Shown: positions 40,573 to 51,272, numbered from the stretch's first letter. The stretch: DNA of 64,000 bases from Marinifilum breve (GCF_003202155.1 NZ_QFLI01000002.1:620001-684000), one strand, 5' to 3'. Program-made: numbers and translations. Notes: generated by a model not told the origin, from the letters alone.

Positions 40573-42669
40573 TTATTTGGCTGCTACCTCCTGGTTCTCT
40601 TCAACATGAATGCGACAGCCTGTAGTTTCAACAATTTTATTTAGATTCTTAGATATGATTCCCTGAAAATCTGAATACTTTTGGTAAGAGTCTTTGATCT
40701 TCACAGTATTCATTTTAATACTGTTGTATTCGTTTTTCACAACATCAAGCTTTCCTTTCAGTTCATCAACTCCCGGAACAGTAGGGAATTTTATCTTCAT
40801 CTTATTCATAATTGGTTTGGCAGCTTTCATACCTAAATCCGCAATTTTCTCAGCTACCTTACCCCCTGCAGTAAGCGCCTTATGAAGAGACATTTTGTAG
40901 TCTTTACGAGTTATAGGTCCTGTAAATCCAAACTCCTTTTTCAACACTTTGTCCATTTCATGAGTCACTTTACTTGCCTTATCAAGCACTGGCTTAATTT
41001 TACCCAAACCGTTCTTGATTTTTTTAGCCGGATTATGCATAACGGCCAAAGCTTTGGCTCCTTTCTCGAATGTAGTTAAGCTACTGTTCAAGCTTCTCAT
41101 TTGGTCTGATGCACCTTTTAATCCTTTATTGACCTCTTTAATTGCACCTTCTACCTTTTTAAAATCATTCTCTTTTTTCAAGGTTTTGATACAATCATCG
41201 ATGGTGGCAACAGTAACTTCACTTTTTTTCAATACATCCTTGGTAGTTGCAACAACGCCTTTCAAACCATCTACTGCTACTTTTACATTGTGAACCGCTG
41301 TTTTTGTAGGGTCTATAAATGGTTTTTCTATAGTATTAAACTTGCCAACCAAACCGCCGACTGGTTTTTGAGCAATAGACAATGATTTTGAAGTTACACC
41401 ACTCACAGTTCCTACAATAGGAATTAGATTGAATGCTTTTAGAGTACTACCAACATTTTTCATTTTGGTATTTAAACTTCTGGTTTGGTCTGATACATAG
41501 GTTAGCATATCCATTACCTCGCAGCTTTTATTTACCGCTGTCGAAACCGTATTGATTCTTCCTGTTAGTGCTGTATATTGCTTCCTGGTTTCTGCCAAAT
41601 TCTTCTTTAAGCTCACCAATTCACTTCCAACTTGCAAGGAGTAAATGCGGTACATAGAGTCCTTGTAATCTGGGATCCACTTTTGGGCATTTCGATACAA
41701 AGCAATGATCTTATCCTTTTCGGATTTTGATTTTTCCAATTTGATTGCAGACGCATAGTAATATTCCGCAATTTTCTCTGTTGCTGCCTGCAAAGATTTT
41801 TTAGCATCAGGATGACTTGCATTCCACTTTAAAGCCAACTTAAACTGATCAACCGATTGAATGTTATCATCTACTTTTTTTGAGTTGAATAATTCCAAAC
41901 CATTCTTGTAATAGATTTCAGAAATCTTATTGGCAACACCCTTTCTTGATTGACTAGCCAGGCTTAAACTTGGTGAAAACTTTAAAGCATAGCCCCATGC
42001 CTTGTGTGCCAACTCCAAAGTAGGAATCTCATTTGATTTTTGATTCTCCTCAGCAAAATCGGTAAAGTACTTGGTAATTTTTTGTGCAGTTTCCGTTCTA
42101 ATTTCACTAACACAGTACTTATTATATGCTTTGATAAACTTTTCGTAAGCGTCCTGCACTCGCGATGCATCAATATCTGCTTTACCATTTACCATGATCA
42201 AATCAAATGCATACTTAACAGACGCATTTGCTTGCTCAGAGTAATCTACAAAACTGGTGGTCCACTCCCACTTTCCTTTCGGATCAACAAATGGCAATTC
42301 AACCTGCTGTACCTTTGAATAAATAGACACCAACAATTGTAATTTCTCAACACGTTTCTCTGCATCTGAAATACTACTTGTATTTTCCGAGCTATTCAAA
42401 AAAGATTTTGTCTTGGTTAATGAATTGTCAAAATGAGTATATACAAACTTCTTGAAGGATTTAACTTCGGAGTCAATAATAATTGCATTAAATGCATGGT
42501 CTAATCCTTTTAGGCTATTCCCCTTATTCATTTCCTCTTTGGCAAGTCTAAATTCGCCTTTACCTTCAGAAAACATTCCGCTTGCACCACAGCCGTACAA
42601 AACAATCGACAAAATAAAAATACAAACAGTTGAGGTTAAAGATCTTCTTAGAGTAAAATTTTTCATCAT
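40573..42669 (-). CDS. Large helical lipoprotein
   Basis: The 698-residue protein has a lipoprotein signal ending LYGC near residue 27 (the ATG at 42666 would serve equally). The rest is almost entirely helical: an N-terminal TPR-like region (KEEMNKGNSLKGLDHAF; WNASHPDAKKSLQAATEKIA), then a long region of glycine- and valine-rich helices (about 400-480) and coiled-coil-like repeats to the end. This could be a scaffold in the periplasm. It is followed by two smaller exported-protein genes in the same orientation and is divergent from the TPR/HTH regulator. Confidence 0.65.
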   Translation of the reverse strand: MMKNFTLRRSLTSTVCIFILSIVLYGCGASGMFSEGKGEFRLAKEEMNKGNSLKGLDHAFNAIIIDSEVKSFKKFVYTHFDNSLTKTKSFLNSSENTSSISDAEKRVEKLQLLVSIYSKVQQVELPFVDPKGKWEWTTSFVDYSEQANASVKYAFDLIMVNGKADIDASRVQDAYEKFIKAYNKYCVSEIRTETAQKITKYFTDFAEENQKSNEIPTLELAHKAWGYALKFSPSLSLASQSRKGVANKISEIYYKNGLELFNSKKVDDNIQSVDQFKLALKWNASHPDAKKSLQAATEKIAEYYYASAIKLEKSKSEKDKIIALYRNAQKWIPDYKDSMYRIYSLQVGSELVSLKKNLAETRKQYTALTGRINTVSTAVNKSCEVMDMLTYVSDQTRSLNTKMKNVGSTLKAFNLIPIVGTVSGVTSKSLSIAQKPVGGLVGKFNTIEKPFIDPTKTAVHNVKVAVDGLKGVVATTKDVLKKSEVTVATIDDCIKTLKKENDFKKVEGAIKEVNKGLKGASDQMRSLNSSLTTFEKGAKALAVMHNPAKKIKNGLGKIKPVLDKASKVTHEMDKVLKKEFGFTGPITRKDYKMSLHKALTAGGKVAEKIADLGMKAAKPIMNKMKIKFPTVPGVDELKGKLDVVKNEYNSIKMNTVKIKDSYQKYSDFQGIISKNLNKIVETTGCRIHVEENQEVAAK

Positions 42670-42978
42670 ATAATTTATAATTGGTTTATGTTTGTTTTAG
42701 TTGATGTATTTTCAAAAATCAAATAATTGTTGATATTCATGAATAAAAACATCCCATTCATCACAATATTTACTTTACAATTATTATCGGTAGCAAATAT
42801 GCAAACATCTTTAAGTCTTAGGCAAAAACAGCAATAGACATTGCAATAGACATTTTAACATGACACAAGACAATACCTATTAATCAACTACTTACAAATC
42901 ACATCGAATATATACCCCTATTTGTAGGAAAAATTCTATTTTTTTACTTTTACATTCCCCTTAACAGTATAACATGTT

Positions 42979-45237
42979 ATGAAGCACCTTTTTCTCTATA
43001 TATTTGTTTGGCTATTTTTTATCCCAAATGCTTTTTGCAACAATAAAATCGATTCTCTTCTTAATATTTCGAAAAAGCAAGAAGGAAAAGATTACTTGAA
43101 TACCTATCTTAAAATTGCTGAAGACTTTTCCTATGGTAGCAATGGTGATACAATTATTTATTATGCAGAAATTTGTCACTCTCAAGCATTACTGTTGAAT
43201 GATGATATTGGAAGATTGAAAGCCTTGTTTTATTGGGGATGTGGACTTTATTCAAGCAAACAGTATAATTCTTCACTAGAGAAAGTGAACAAGGTAATAA
43301 GTTTATCAAAGGAACTGGAAAGGCCAAGAGAAGTGCTACAGGCCTATTATTTAAAAGCCAGGATTTATCAAGGTTCAAAACAATACAATAAATCCATAAA
43401 AGATTTTCAGAAGGCATACCGATACTCCATAAGCTTATTTGAATCCGAAAACAAAGAGTTTGCCATCAAATATTATCATGCCATCGTAAAACAGTTAACT
43501 TATACTTATTGGTATGCGGCAGAAATACAAACAGGAATTGATTTTATCCACAAAGAATTAAATACCAATACTTCTTTTTCGGAAGACCTCTTGAGAGTCT
43601 ACTATACCAACATTTCCTTTTTATACAACAGAGGTATCGATTTTCGTAAAGCAGAAACATATTTGTTAAAAGCAGCTGAGATAAGTAATAAATCAGGTAT
43701 TAAAGATCATATTTATATGGATCAGGCATATTTAGGTGCGTTATATTCGAATCTTGGAACACATTCAAAAGCTATAACTCACTACGAAAATGCTCTAAGA
43801 ATAGCAAAAAACCAGAATGATAATAACAAAGTATCCTATATTCTTCAGAACCTTGGCCTGAATTATGATGCTAATGGCGACTTAAAAAAGGGAGTTGATA
43901 TGATATTCGATGGTATTCGAATTTTTATTGAGAAAGAAGACAATTATGCAATTGCCAAAGCTTATCAACACTTGGGACGTTTAATGATAAAATGGCACAG
44001 TTTTAAAGATGCTGATAAGTACTTACACAAAGCCATTAGCATGCACAATGAAAGGAATTTACAATACATGGCCATCACAGACTATGCTAATATAGCTCTA
44101 TCTAAATATAGTCAATTTGATAAGGATTCTACACAATATTATTTAGATATCCTAAAAAGAAAAGCTGAAAAGCATAATGCACCAATTGGTAAATGTTCTT
44201 ATTTTATCATGAAATCAATGCTTAGTTTACACTTTGACAAGAATCCACAAGATGTATTTATGAATTTGAAAAAAGCCGACGAGTATTGTGCAATTACAAA
44301 ATCTACTACTTCAAGAACTTACATTAATAAAATCTACGGAGATTACTACTTAATGGTAGACAGTCTGCTACAAGCTAAAACATACTTGACTAAAGCATGG
44401 ACAAAACGTAATTCCATTCTAATGCTAAAAGACAGGTCAAATATAGCACAATCATTATCTGAAGTTTACAAAAATCTAAACCAAACAGATAGCGCATACC
44501 TATATTTACAGAAGGCAGACAGCATCAACAAAAAAATACATCATCGTGAAGATGTATTGATGCTTTACAAAAAGGATAACGAATTTACAGTTCTACAGGC
44601 CAAAGAGAAACAAAAAGCACTGGTCAAAGAAAACAAGAAGCTTTTCAATCGAATCCTACTCATTCGAGCTTTCTACATTATCCTTAGTCTTAGTTTAATT
44701 AGCCTTCTAGTGATATACATGAAAAAGAGAACAAGAAGATTAAAAACAGAAATTCAAATTAAAGAAAAGGCAAGAGAACAGTTAAAGCAGCAAAGCCAAA
44801 TAGATAAAACAACAATTGAAAAAAACAACGAGCTGATAAGAATCAAAGAAGAAACCATTGAAGAATTAAAAGAAAAGCTTACTAGCAATCAAACAATATT
44901 CTCTACTGAGGAAGAAGTAAATGAATTGGAAGCTCTATTAAGTGTAAAATTGACAACGGAAGATGACTGGGACAATTATCTTCAACTGTTCTCAAAGAAA
45001 AACCCAAATTTTATTCCTACTTTAAAAAATAGATATCAAAACTTATCGAGAAACGAAATTAAAATCTTTACCCTTATTAAACTTGGACTTACAACACGTG
45101 AAATGTCCGGCATCCTAATGATATCACCTTCTAGTGTAAATACCGCTCGATATCGTTTGAGAAAGAAATTAAAACTAGAAGTTGATCAGAAACTGGAAGA
45201 TATTATTGAAAAAATGATAGCTGAAACTCAAGTTTAG
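42979..45237 (+). CDS. TPR-transmembrane-LuxR-type HTH regulator
   Basis: The 752-residue protein has a signal peptide (to about NAFCN), roughly ten tetratricopeptide repeats (for example YLGALYSNLGTHSKAITHYE near residue 255 and AYQHLGRLMIKWHSF near 325), one transmembrane segment near 558-577, a coiled coil, and a C-terminal LuxR-type HTH (LSRNEIKIFTLIKLGLTTRE, then SPSSVNTARYRLRKKL). This is a typical Bacteroidota one-component regulator, with periplasmic TPRs and a cytoplasmic DNA-binding domain. It probably senses an envelope signal. Its location next to the exported-protein cluster suggests it regulates those genes. Confidence 0.9.
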   Translation: MKHLFLYIFVWLFFIPNAFCNNKIDSLLNISKKQEGKDYLNTYLKIAEDFSYGSNGDTIIYYAEICHSQALLLNDDIGRLKALFYWGCGLYSSKQYNSSLEKVNKVISLSKELERPREVLQAYYLKARIYQGSKQYNKSIKDFQKAYRYSISLFESENKEFAIKYYHAIVKQLTYTYWYAAEIQTGIDFIHKELNTNTSFSEDLLRVYYTNISFLYNRGIDFRKAETYLLKAAEISNKSGIKDHIYMDQAYLGALYSNLGTHSKAITHYENALRIAKNQNDNNKVSYILQNLGLNYDANGDLKKGVDMIFDGIRIFIEKEDNYAIAKAYQHLGRLMIKWHSFKDADKYLHKAISMHNERNLQYMAITDYANIALSKYSQFDKDSTQYYLDILKRKAEKHNAPIGKCSYFIMKSMLSLHFDKNPQDVFMNLKKADEYCAITKSTTSRTYINKIYGDYYLMVDSLLQAKTYLTKAWTKRNSILMLKDRSNIAQSLSEVYKNLNQTDSAYLYLQKADSINKKIHHREDVLMLYKKDNEFTVLQAKEKQKALVKENKKLFNRILLIRAFYIILSLSLISLLVIYMKKRTRRLKTEIQIKEKAREQLKQQSQIDKTTIEKNNELIRIKEETIEELKEKLTSNQTIFSTEEEVNELEALLSVKLTTEDDWDNYLQLFSKKNPNFIPTLKNRYQNLSRNEIKIFTLIKLGLTTREMSGILMISPSSVNTARYRLRKKLKLEVDQKLEDIIEKMIAETQV

Positions 45238-45375
45238 CAAACATTTTTACGCAACCTATTCCATATCTCTTCATCATTTAATTGTATAAATGGTCTGGGA
45301 AACGACAAATACATCTATAATTTAGGTATTATTTTTGTTGTAATCAGGCTGGTATAACTCTAAAAGAAAGATGTG

Positions 45376-45954
45376 ATGAGGAAATGGATATTTATTCTAT
45401 TAATGGGTTTACTGACTGGCTGTTTAGATGATAATGATGAGTACATTTATCACAACCACGACAACTCAGTAGTTTTGCTAAAGATTAACTACACCGATTT
45501 TGAATTTGAGGGAGGAATTGAAATATTTCTTCACTCAGAATTTAACGAATCTACTAACATTCCAATAAGTGTTGACTATGTTTCACCTGGAGACTTTGGC
45601 AGCATTTCACTATACTACGAACCTAGAGAAGAATTAATCTTTGAAGGAAGTATTGTTTGGGCAGGATCAGGAGAAAGATCATTTCCTAAATACATATATC
45701 ATCCTGATAATTTTCTGTTTTTGGAAGAAGAAATAACAAAACCTGCCGACGAGAGGTTTCAAATTATTTTCTCTGAAGAAGGAGTAGATTACCCTCTAGA
45801 GGATATTTGGAATTCTATTAATGACTTGGCCATTGTAAATAGATATTTAAAAGGAGGAAAAAACATTGGGCTTTTCCGATATACACCAAGCGTTGGTGTA
45901 GGCGATCCCAATGAATGGAGTTGGTATGTGATAATGAACACAGTACCCGACTAA
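45376..45954 (+). CDS. Lipoprotein of unknown function
   Basis: 192 residues from the ATG at 45376, preceded by AAAAGAAAG; a GTG three bases earlier is less likely. A lipoprotein signal (LMGLLTGC) is followed by an acidic, beta-rich domain that starts DDNDEYIYHNHDNSV, where three His and several Asp could bind metal. I do not recognise a family. The gene lies downstream of the TPR/HTH regulator on the same strand, but with its own apparent leader of about 130 bp and its own terminator. Confidence 0.65.
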   Translation: MRKWIFILLMGLLTGCLDDNDEYIYHNHDNSVVLLKINYTDFEFEGGIEIFLHSEFNESTNIPISVDYVSPGDFGSISLYYEPREELIFEGSIVWAGSGERSFPKYIYHPDNFLFLEEEITKPADERFQIIFSEEGVDYPLEDIWNSINDLAIVNRYLKGGKNIGLFRYTPSVGVGDPNEWSWYVIMNTVPD

Positions 45955-45970
45955 CCACTAACTATGAAAG

Positions 45971-46006
45971 AAAAGGAGATAAAGCTATAGCTTTTATCTC
46001 CTTTTT
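45971..46006 (+). terminator. Rho-independent terminator
   Basis: AAAAGGAGATAAAGC and GCTTTTATCTCCTTTTT form a long stem around TATA (one bulge). It lies directly after the 45376 lipoprotein gene. Confidence 0.85.
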
Positions 46007-46095
46007 GCTTTAAGATTTCTATTTATGTCACTAGTATCTGTAAGAATCAAATTACAGACTAATTACTGAGCATTGTTTATTGATCTCCGTGAAAA

Positions 46096-46878
46096 TCATT
46101 TCACAGTTTTCTTCATAATTCCAATATAAGACCAATTCAAATCTCTCAACTTCATGGCTTCATCAATTTTAACTTGCGTTTCATCGTCAACATTGAACAC
46201 CTCATTTCTACCATAAGCATCGAAATAATGCAAGTATCCATCAAACATATCGAAAGTCATATGCGTCATACGCACACTACTTCCAGATGGCATTAATACT
46301 CGAGTTAAGCTCCAATGACTCATTGTTTTTGCATCTACTCTTTTCTGATGAATCGGCAAAAACAATTCCATTTCAGCCTTTTCATACTCATCGAATTTAC
46401 CTTCTATGGCCTCCATAAAATTCATTCGCATTACTGTTCCCACTTCCATTTTAAAATCATCAGCAGTAGCTGCCACTACTTTCATGAAAATTCTTTTGCT
46501 CAATTCTCGAGAACCCACCGATTCTTTCAACTCTGCTCTCAACTCCTCATCAGACATATTAGGATATGCCTTCTTGGCTGCAACAAAAGTATCTCCATTT
46601 GCCATAGCCTTAACCGGGTCATCGAAAATGGTAACAGTTAGATACTGGTACCCTTGTTCACTTCCTCCAGGCTTAAGCGACCAAAGATCCCAACCCAATA
46701 TCTCTCCATCCTTTAGGCGTTGTTCATGTATTTTTTCAAAGAAGGTTTCTGTTTCCCAATAATCATTCTCCATATCATCGGCAACCTTCATAAAATCAAA
46801 GACTAAAAATCTTTCCTGCTGTGCCATGCCAATACTGCATAACAGAGCAAACGTAACCAATAGCAATATCTTTCTCAT
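46096..46878 (-). CDS. Exported protein with two related halves
   Basis: The 260-residue protein has a signal peptide ending GMAQ. The mature part seems to hold two ferredoxin-like halves: FLVFDFMKVADDMENDYWE...SKPGG...YQYLTVTIFDD and MNFMEAIEGKFDEYEKAEME...SGSSVRMTHMTFDMFD, similar in outline to dimeric alpha-beta barrel/ABM-type proteins. I do not recognise a named family. The function is unknown. It is a single gene in the minus direction, flanked by a long leader region on the upstream side (46879-47189). Confidence 0.6.
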   Translation of the reverse strand: MRKILLLVTFALLCSIGMAQQERFLVFDFMKVADDMENDYWETETFFEKIHEQRLKDGEILGWDLWSLKPGGSEQGYQYLTVTIFDDPVKAMANGDTFVAAKKAYPNMSDEELRAELKESVGSRELSKRIFMKVVAATADDFKMEVGTVMRMNFMEAIEGKFDEYEKAEMELFLPIHQKRVDAKTMSHWSLTRVLMPSGSSVRMTHMTFDMFDGYLHYFDAYGRNEVFNVDDETQVKIDEAMKLRDLNWSYIGIMKKTVK

Positions 46879-47189
46879 TTCAGCAAGTATTTAGTGAATA
46901 ATACTTAAGTTACATATTTTTCTCTCTCGAAACAATTTGATTTTGGTAAACCCTTTAAATTATAAGAGAAAGTAAAAAAAATTAACCTAGATTTTTATTG
47001 GAATGAATTATATATTTTGTGCCTTTAAGATTATATAACAATTTACGCCCCATAATTTACAACTTCTTAACCTGTGTAAACAAGGCATACCAGTAAAATT
47101 AATTTCAATTAATAATCAAGATCTCAAATTGGAAATAAGTTCACATAATTTACTAATTTTAGAATTTAAGCACCAAAAACCCAAACAAG

Positions 47190-47678
47190 ATGAAAACTTT
47201 AAACTGGAAAAAAGGTCTTTTTAGTTCCGCATACCAAATATACTTTGGAAGTAAACAAATCGGTTCATTAAGTAATCGTAGCTTTTCACAAACCTGCGAG
47301 GCCGAAATGAATGGAAAGAAATATACTTTTCGAACAAAAGGATTCTTAAAGCAATCAACTGAGGTTTATAACGAATTTGGTAAACTTGTAGGTGAAATTC
47401 AGTACAATTCATGGATGACCAAAGCTCAAATCAGCTTAGAATCTAAATATTACTATTGGAAATACAATAATATGTGGAACACAAAATGGGCCATGCAAGG
47501 AGATGACAACACACAAATAAATGCATGTACCAATTCATTTAGTGGAGATATTGAAACCAATACAGATAATGAATTGGCAATACTTTCAGGTTTGTTTGTA
47601 ACAAATTACTATATGCAAATGACCTTTTCTGTTATAGTAATAGTATTTATTTCAATATTTATGAGTGCGATGAATTAG
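47190..47678 (+). CDS. LURP-one-like protein with C-terminal membrane anchor
   Basis: The 162-residue protein has a Tubby-like beta layout in its first 130 residues (LNWKKGLFSSAYQIYFGSKQ, KKYTFRTKGFLKQSTEVYNE, VGEIQYNSWMTKAQI), resembling the LURP-one-related fold found in bacterial proteins of unknown role. A single transmembrane segment ends the protein (about residues 137-158). The gene is convergent with psd, and their ends lie 8 bp apart. The family call is by pattern. Confidence 0.6.
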   Translation: MKTLNWKKGLFSSAYQIYFGSKQIGSLSNRSFSQTCEAEMNGKKYTFRTKGFLKQSTEVYNEFGKLVGEIQYNSWMTKAQISLESKYYYWKYNNMWNTKWAMQGDDNTQINACTNSFSGDIETNTDNELAILSGLFVTNYYMQMTFSVIVIVFISIFMSAMN

Positions 47679-47685
47679 AAAAAAA

Positions 47686-48573
47686 CTATAGTTTTTGGGC
47701 GATATTTTCGCCCATTTTTATTGAAGTTTCGTAGCCATGTCGAGTATTTTCAACAATATCCTCATCGAAAACAACTCTATCCTTCTCAAAGAACAAAACA
47801 ACTGTAGATCCACCAAAAGCAAAATAACCTTTCTCACTCCCCTTCTCTACAAATGTATCTTTCTTATAGGTTTGTATAATACTACCGACCATAGTTGCTC
47901 CAACCTCAGATATCAAAATATCGCCATACTCCTCTGTTTTAAGAATACTATAAGCTCTTTGATTCTGACAGAAAATTTCTAAACTCTTTTTTAGAGCCAG
48001 AGGCGAAACAGAGAAATACTTTCCTTTAATCTTTTTTGATTTTGATGCTATTCCTTCAGCAGGAAAATGATAACGATGATAATCGGCCGGAGCCAATCGA
48101 ATGATAGCCATTGTCCCATCAACATACTTCTCTGCTAACTTTTTGTTCCCTAAAAAACTATTAATAGAAAACTCTGATCCCTTAATAAAAAAGGAATCCA
48201 CATCTTTAAGAGAAGGAAATGCTAGTATTTTTCCGTCAGCAGGTGAAACGATAGCATCGCCAATTGGACGCTGTTTATCCTGAATTTTTCGATAAAAGAA
48301 ATCGTTAAAATGCTTATAGGATTTGCTATCAGATTCATGATAAATGGAAAGATCTATTCCATTTTTTTTAACAAAACGCTTAATTTGTCCTTTAGATAAG
48401 CGGCTATTCATAAATCTACCACCAACAGCCGAAACTACTTTTCTCTTTACAAGTACATGCAACGAAGCTTTTCCAAAGAAAGATCCATAAAGCCATTTTA
48501 GCATACCCTCACCGGGCACTACTTCTTTTTGCACTTCACCACTCTCTCTTTCAATATATTCGATGTACTCCAT
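47686..48573 (-). CDS. psd: Phosphatidylserine decarboxylase
   Basis: About 295 residues from the ATG at 48573. The catalytic site is visible at FGGSTVVLFFE near residue 255, where the GST serine becomes the pyruvoyl group after self-cleavage. Upstream motifs KHFNDFFYRK, IVSPADGKIL and PADYHRYHFPAEG agree with the type that decarboxylates phosphatidylserine to phosphatidylethanolamine in the inner membrane. The N-terminal part is longer than that of E. coli but normal for Bacteroidota. The last codons overlap the hairpin that can terminate the convergent gene. Confidence 0.93.
   Translation of the reverse strand: MEYIEYIERESGEVQKEVVPGEGMLKWLYGSFFGKASLHVLVKRKVVSAVGGRFMNSRLSKGQIKRFVKKNGIDLSIYHESDSKSYKHFNDFFYRKIQDKQRPIGDAIVSPADGKILAFPSLKDVDSFFIKGSEFSINSFLGNKKLAEKYVDGTMAIIRLAPADYHRYHFPAEGIASKSKKIKGKYFSVSPLALKKSLEIFCQNQRAYSILKTEEYGDILISEVGATMVGSIIQTYKKDTFVEKGSEKGYFAFGGSTVVLFFEKDRVVFDEDIVENTRHGYETSIKMGENIAQKL
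47695..47719 (+). terminator. Likely terminator overlapping the end of psd
   Basis: GGGCGATATTTTCGCCC followed by ATTTTT is a 6-bp GC-rich stem with a T tract on the plus strand, 17 bp after the 47190 gene. The same bases encode the last residues of psd. Confidence 0.5.
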
Positions 48574-48775
48574 AAACGTTTTGAAATTATACAAGCTACA
48601 AATTTAGCAGTATTTCAATAATAATCATCAAATTCGTTGGCTCTTTTAGTTGATTTGTCTAAGAATTCTGATCATTCACCCTATTTGAATACCAAGAATC
48701 ATATTCAACATACTTTACTATCTTTAGTTTTTATTTTATTTAAAGTTCAATCAACGATCAAGAATATCATATTTC

Positions 48776-49654
48776 ATGAAGTACATTGCAATCCTCTCTA
48801 TAGGCATATTGGCCTATCTTTTGTTTAAAAAATTATGGTCCAATAAAAACTGGATATCTCCAAAAAAACCTTTCCCAGGCGATTGGAGAAAAATTCTAAT
48901 TCAAAAAGTCAGTTTCTACAATAGCCTTTCTGCGGAAGAAAAAACAAGGTTTGAATACAAGGTTCAAGAGTTCTTATTGAATTGTAGAATTACAGGAATT
49001 CATACTAAGGTTGATGATACCGATAGAGTTTTGGTAGCTGCAAGTGCAATTATTCCCGTTTTTGAATTTCCCAATTGGAAATATACCAATCTGTTTGAAG
49101 TACTGCTCTACCCCAACAGTTTTAATGATAAATTTGAAACGAAAGCTGAAGATGCCAGAATTTTAGGGATGGTAGGCACAGGTTATATGGAAGGCAAAAT
49201 GATTCTTTCGAAACCTGCTTTGTTACACGGTTTCTCCAACGAATCGGATAAGAAAAATACAGCCATACATGAGTTTGTGCACCTTATCGATAAAATGGAC
49301 GGCAAGATTGATGGTCTTCCTTCCATATTGATGGAAAAGCAATACTCGATTCCCTGGTTAGATTTAATCAGTAAGAAAATTGAAGAAATCTACGAAGAAA
49401 AGTCAGACATCAATCCTTATGGAGCAACCAATAAAGCCGAGTTTTTTGCAGTAATCAGCGAATACTTTTTCGAAAGACCAAAGCTATTGGCCAATGCTCA
49501 TCCTGAATTGTATCAATTGCTGGAGGAGATTTTCAATCAGAATATGTCAGAAAGAAAATTGCTTCGTGCCAAACAGAGCATCAGCAGAAACAGTCCTTGC
49601 CCATGCGGAAGCGGATTGAAATTTAAGAAGTGCTGCGGGAAACAACACTATTAA
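48776..49654 (+). CDS. MtfA-like (M90) zinc peptidase with SEC-C motif
   Basis: The 292-residue protein has an N-terminal membrane segment (about residues 3-17), the MtfA-like zinc peptidase core with TAIHEFVHLIDKMDGKIDG near residue 162 (HEFVH and the downstream Asp), an NKAEFFAVISEYFFE helix near 220 with the third ligand Glu, and a C-terminal SEC-C zinc motif RNSPCPCGSGLKFKKCC. In E. coli MtfA binds the repressor Mlc and has peptidase activity. Fusion to SEC-C is common in Bacteroidota. The next gene is a symporter 15 bp downstream, so they may be co-expressed. Confidence 0.9.
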   Translation: MKYIAILSIGILAYLLFKKLWSNKNWISPKKPFPGDWRKILIQKVSFYNSLSAEEKTRFEYKVQEFLLNCRITGIHTKVDDTDRVLVAASAIIPVFEFPNWKYTNLFEVLLYPNSFNDKFETKAEDARILGMVGTGYMEGKMILSKPALLHGFSNESDKKNTAIHEFVHLIDKMDGKIDGLPSILMEKQYSIPWLDLISKKIEEIYEEKSDINPYGATNKAEFFAVISEYFFERPKLLANAHPELYQLLEEIFNQNMSERKLLRAKQSISRNSPCPCGSGLKFKKCCGKQHY

Positions 49655-49669
49655 TTTTAAAAGTCAAAT

Positions 49670-51127
49670 ATGAATCAACTTCAAAATATTTCAATACTTC
49701 TTTTGATTGCTTATTTCGCGGGAATCATGTTCATTGTTTTGCGATCGAAAGCCAGTAAAAACACCGAAGACTACTTTTTGGCCGGTCGTCAACTGCCTTT
49801 TTGGGCATTGGCCATCACCTTTATCGCATCCTGGTGGGGAGGCGGTTCTTCTATCGATTTGGTCGATCATGGATTCAATCAAGGACTTTCCTCCTTTTGG
49901 ATTTATGGCATGCCTGTGCTGTTTTCCACATTCCTGATGTACCTGTTCTCAAAAGCCATTCGTAAAGTCGGAACCATTACCCAACCACAAATCATGGAAA
50001 TGCGTTACAACAAAACAGTAGCTCTACTCCTTTCCATTCTCATCTTAATCTTTATGATATTGGGTGTAGCCACACAGGCGGTTGTTATTGGAAACTTTTT
50101 CCAATCCTTTTTCGATGTAGATTATAAGATTGCCGCATTAATTGGAACCAGCATTGTTGTGCTATATTCTTTCTTTGGTGGCTTTAAAGGTGTGGTAGTA
50201 ACCGATATCATTCAATTTGTATTCTTATTAATGGCAGCCATTGTGCTTTTCATATTTGCTTACAATCATTCGGGTGGATTCGAAAAAGTGCAGGAAATTG
50301 CCTTAAGCAGAAACAAACCTGAATTCTTCTCCTTCTTTCATAATCTATCCAACAATTTTGTATTCATCATTACTTTTGGCTGTTCATGGATGATACAGGC
50401 CAATATCTGGCAAAGAATATCAGCTGCAAAACAACCTACCGACGCCAAGAAAATGATGGGTTTGGCATTCATTGTATTTATTCCATTGTATTTAATGGTA
50501 ACATTAACAGGAATGTTGAGTTTGGGAATTTACGAATCGGTGCCTGAAGGAGGAATTGTACCAGCCATCATTCAGGACTATATGCCAATGGGTTTGGCTG
50601 CATTACTTTTTGTAGGGTTGTGCTCAGCCATCATGTCAACCATGGATTCCATGATCAATACAGGAGCTTTGGTTTTAAGTGTGGATGTTTTTAAGAACAG
50701 ATTCAAGCCAACAGCCAAAAACCACGAAATGGTTTGGGTAGGGAAAATAGCCACTTTAATTATTGCGGCGCTCGGATTGTTAATTGCCATTGAAATTCGC
50801 TCCATTCTAAAAATAACCTGGATAGGTTCCGATTTTCTGGCAACAGGAGCTTTTGTACCATTGGTATTGGCCTTTATCTGGAAAAAAGGAAATTCTGCAG
50901 CAGCTACCCTATCCATTATCTTTGGATTGCTTTTTTCGAGCTACAATTTATTGGTGGCTTTGGGAGTAAAATTACCAACCGCATGGGAAATTGCCTCAGT
51001 GCAGCAGGCTGCTTATGGAATGATTGGTTCAGCGCTGATATTTATTATCGTGAGCATTGCAACTAAAACAGAAAAGAAAAAGGCTGAAAGTTTTATTGAA
51101 AAAGCAGGAATGTTTGAAAAAGCATAG
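49670..51127 (+). CDS. Sodium:solute symporter family transporter
   Basis: The 485-residue protein has about 13 hydrophobic segments and the family start YFAGIMFIVLRSKASKNTEDYFLAGRQ near residue 14 (a long motif given here only for location), then ASWWGGGSSIDLVDHGF near 53 and GGFKGVVVTDIIQF near 165, where an R/D-type sodium site and the SSS motif lie. It transports an organic solute (sugar, amino acid, acid or related compound) with Na+. The substrate cannot be read. It starts 15 bp after the MtfA-like gene. Confidence 0.92.
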   Translation: MNQLQNISILLLIAYFAGIMFIVLRSKASKNTEDYFLAGRQLPFWALAITFIASWWGGGSSIDLVDHGFNQGLSSFWIYGMPVLFSTFLMYLFSKAIRKVGTITQPQIMEMRYNKTVALLLSILILIFMILGVATQAVVIGNFFQSFFDVDYKIAALIGTSIVVLYSFFGGFKGVVVTDIIQFVFLLMAAIVLFIFAYNHSGGFEKVQEIALSRNKPEFFSFFHNLSNNFVFIITFGCSWMIQANIWQRISAAKQPTDAKKMMGLAFIVFIPLYLMVTLTGMLSLGIYESVPEGGIVPAIIQDYMPMGLAALLFVGLCSAIMSTMDSMINTGALVLSVDVFKNRFKPTAKNHEMVWVGKIATLIIAALGLLIAIEIRSILKITWIGSDFLATGAFVPLVLAFIWKKGNSAAATLSIIFGLLFSSYNLLVALGVKLPTAWEIASVQQAAYGMIGSALIFIIVSIATKTEKKKAESFIEKAGMFEKA

Positions 51128-51272
51128 TATTCATATGCTAACAAAAACCAAACAATCTATAAAAACTAGTGTGAATTCATCATTTATAATCCTATAAAAA
51201 TTACTTGTCAATTTTTCGGTTGTTCTAGTTGCTATAAGCTAATACCTTTGTACAAAACAAATCAAGAGGACT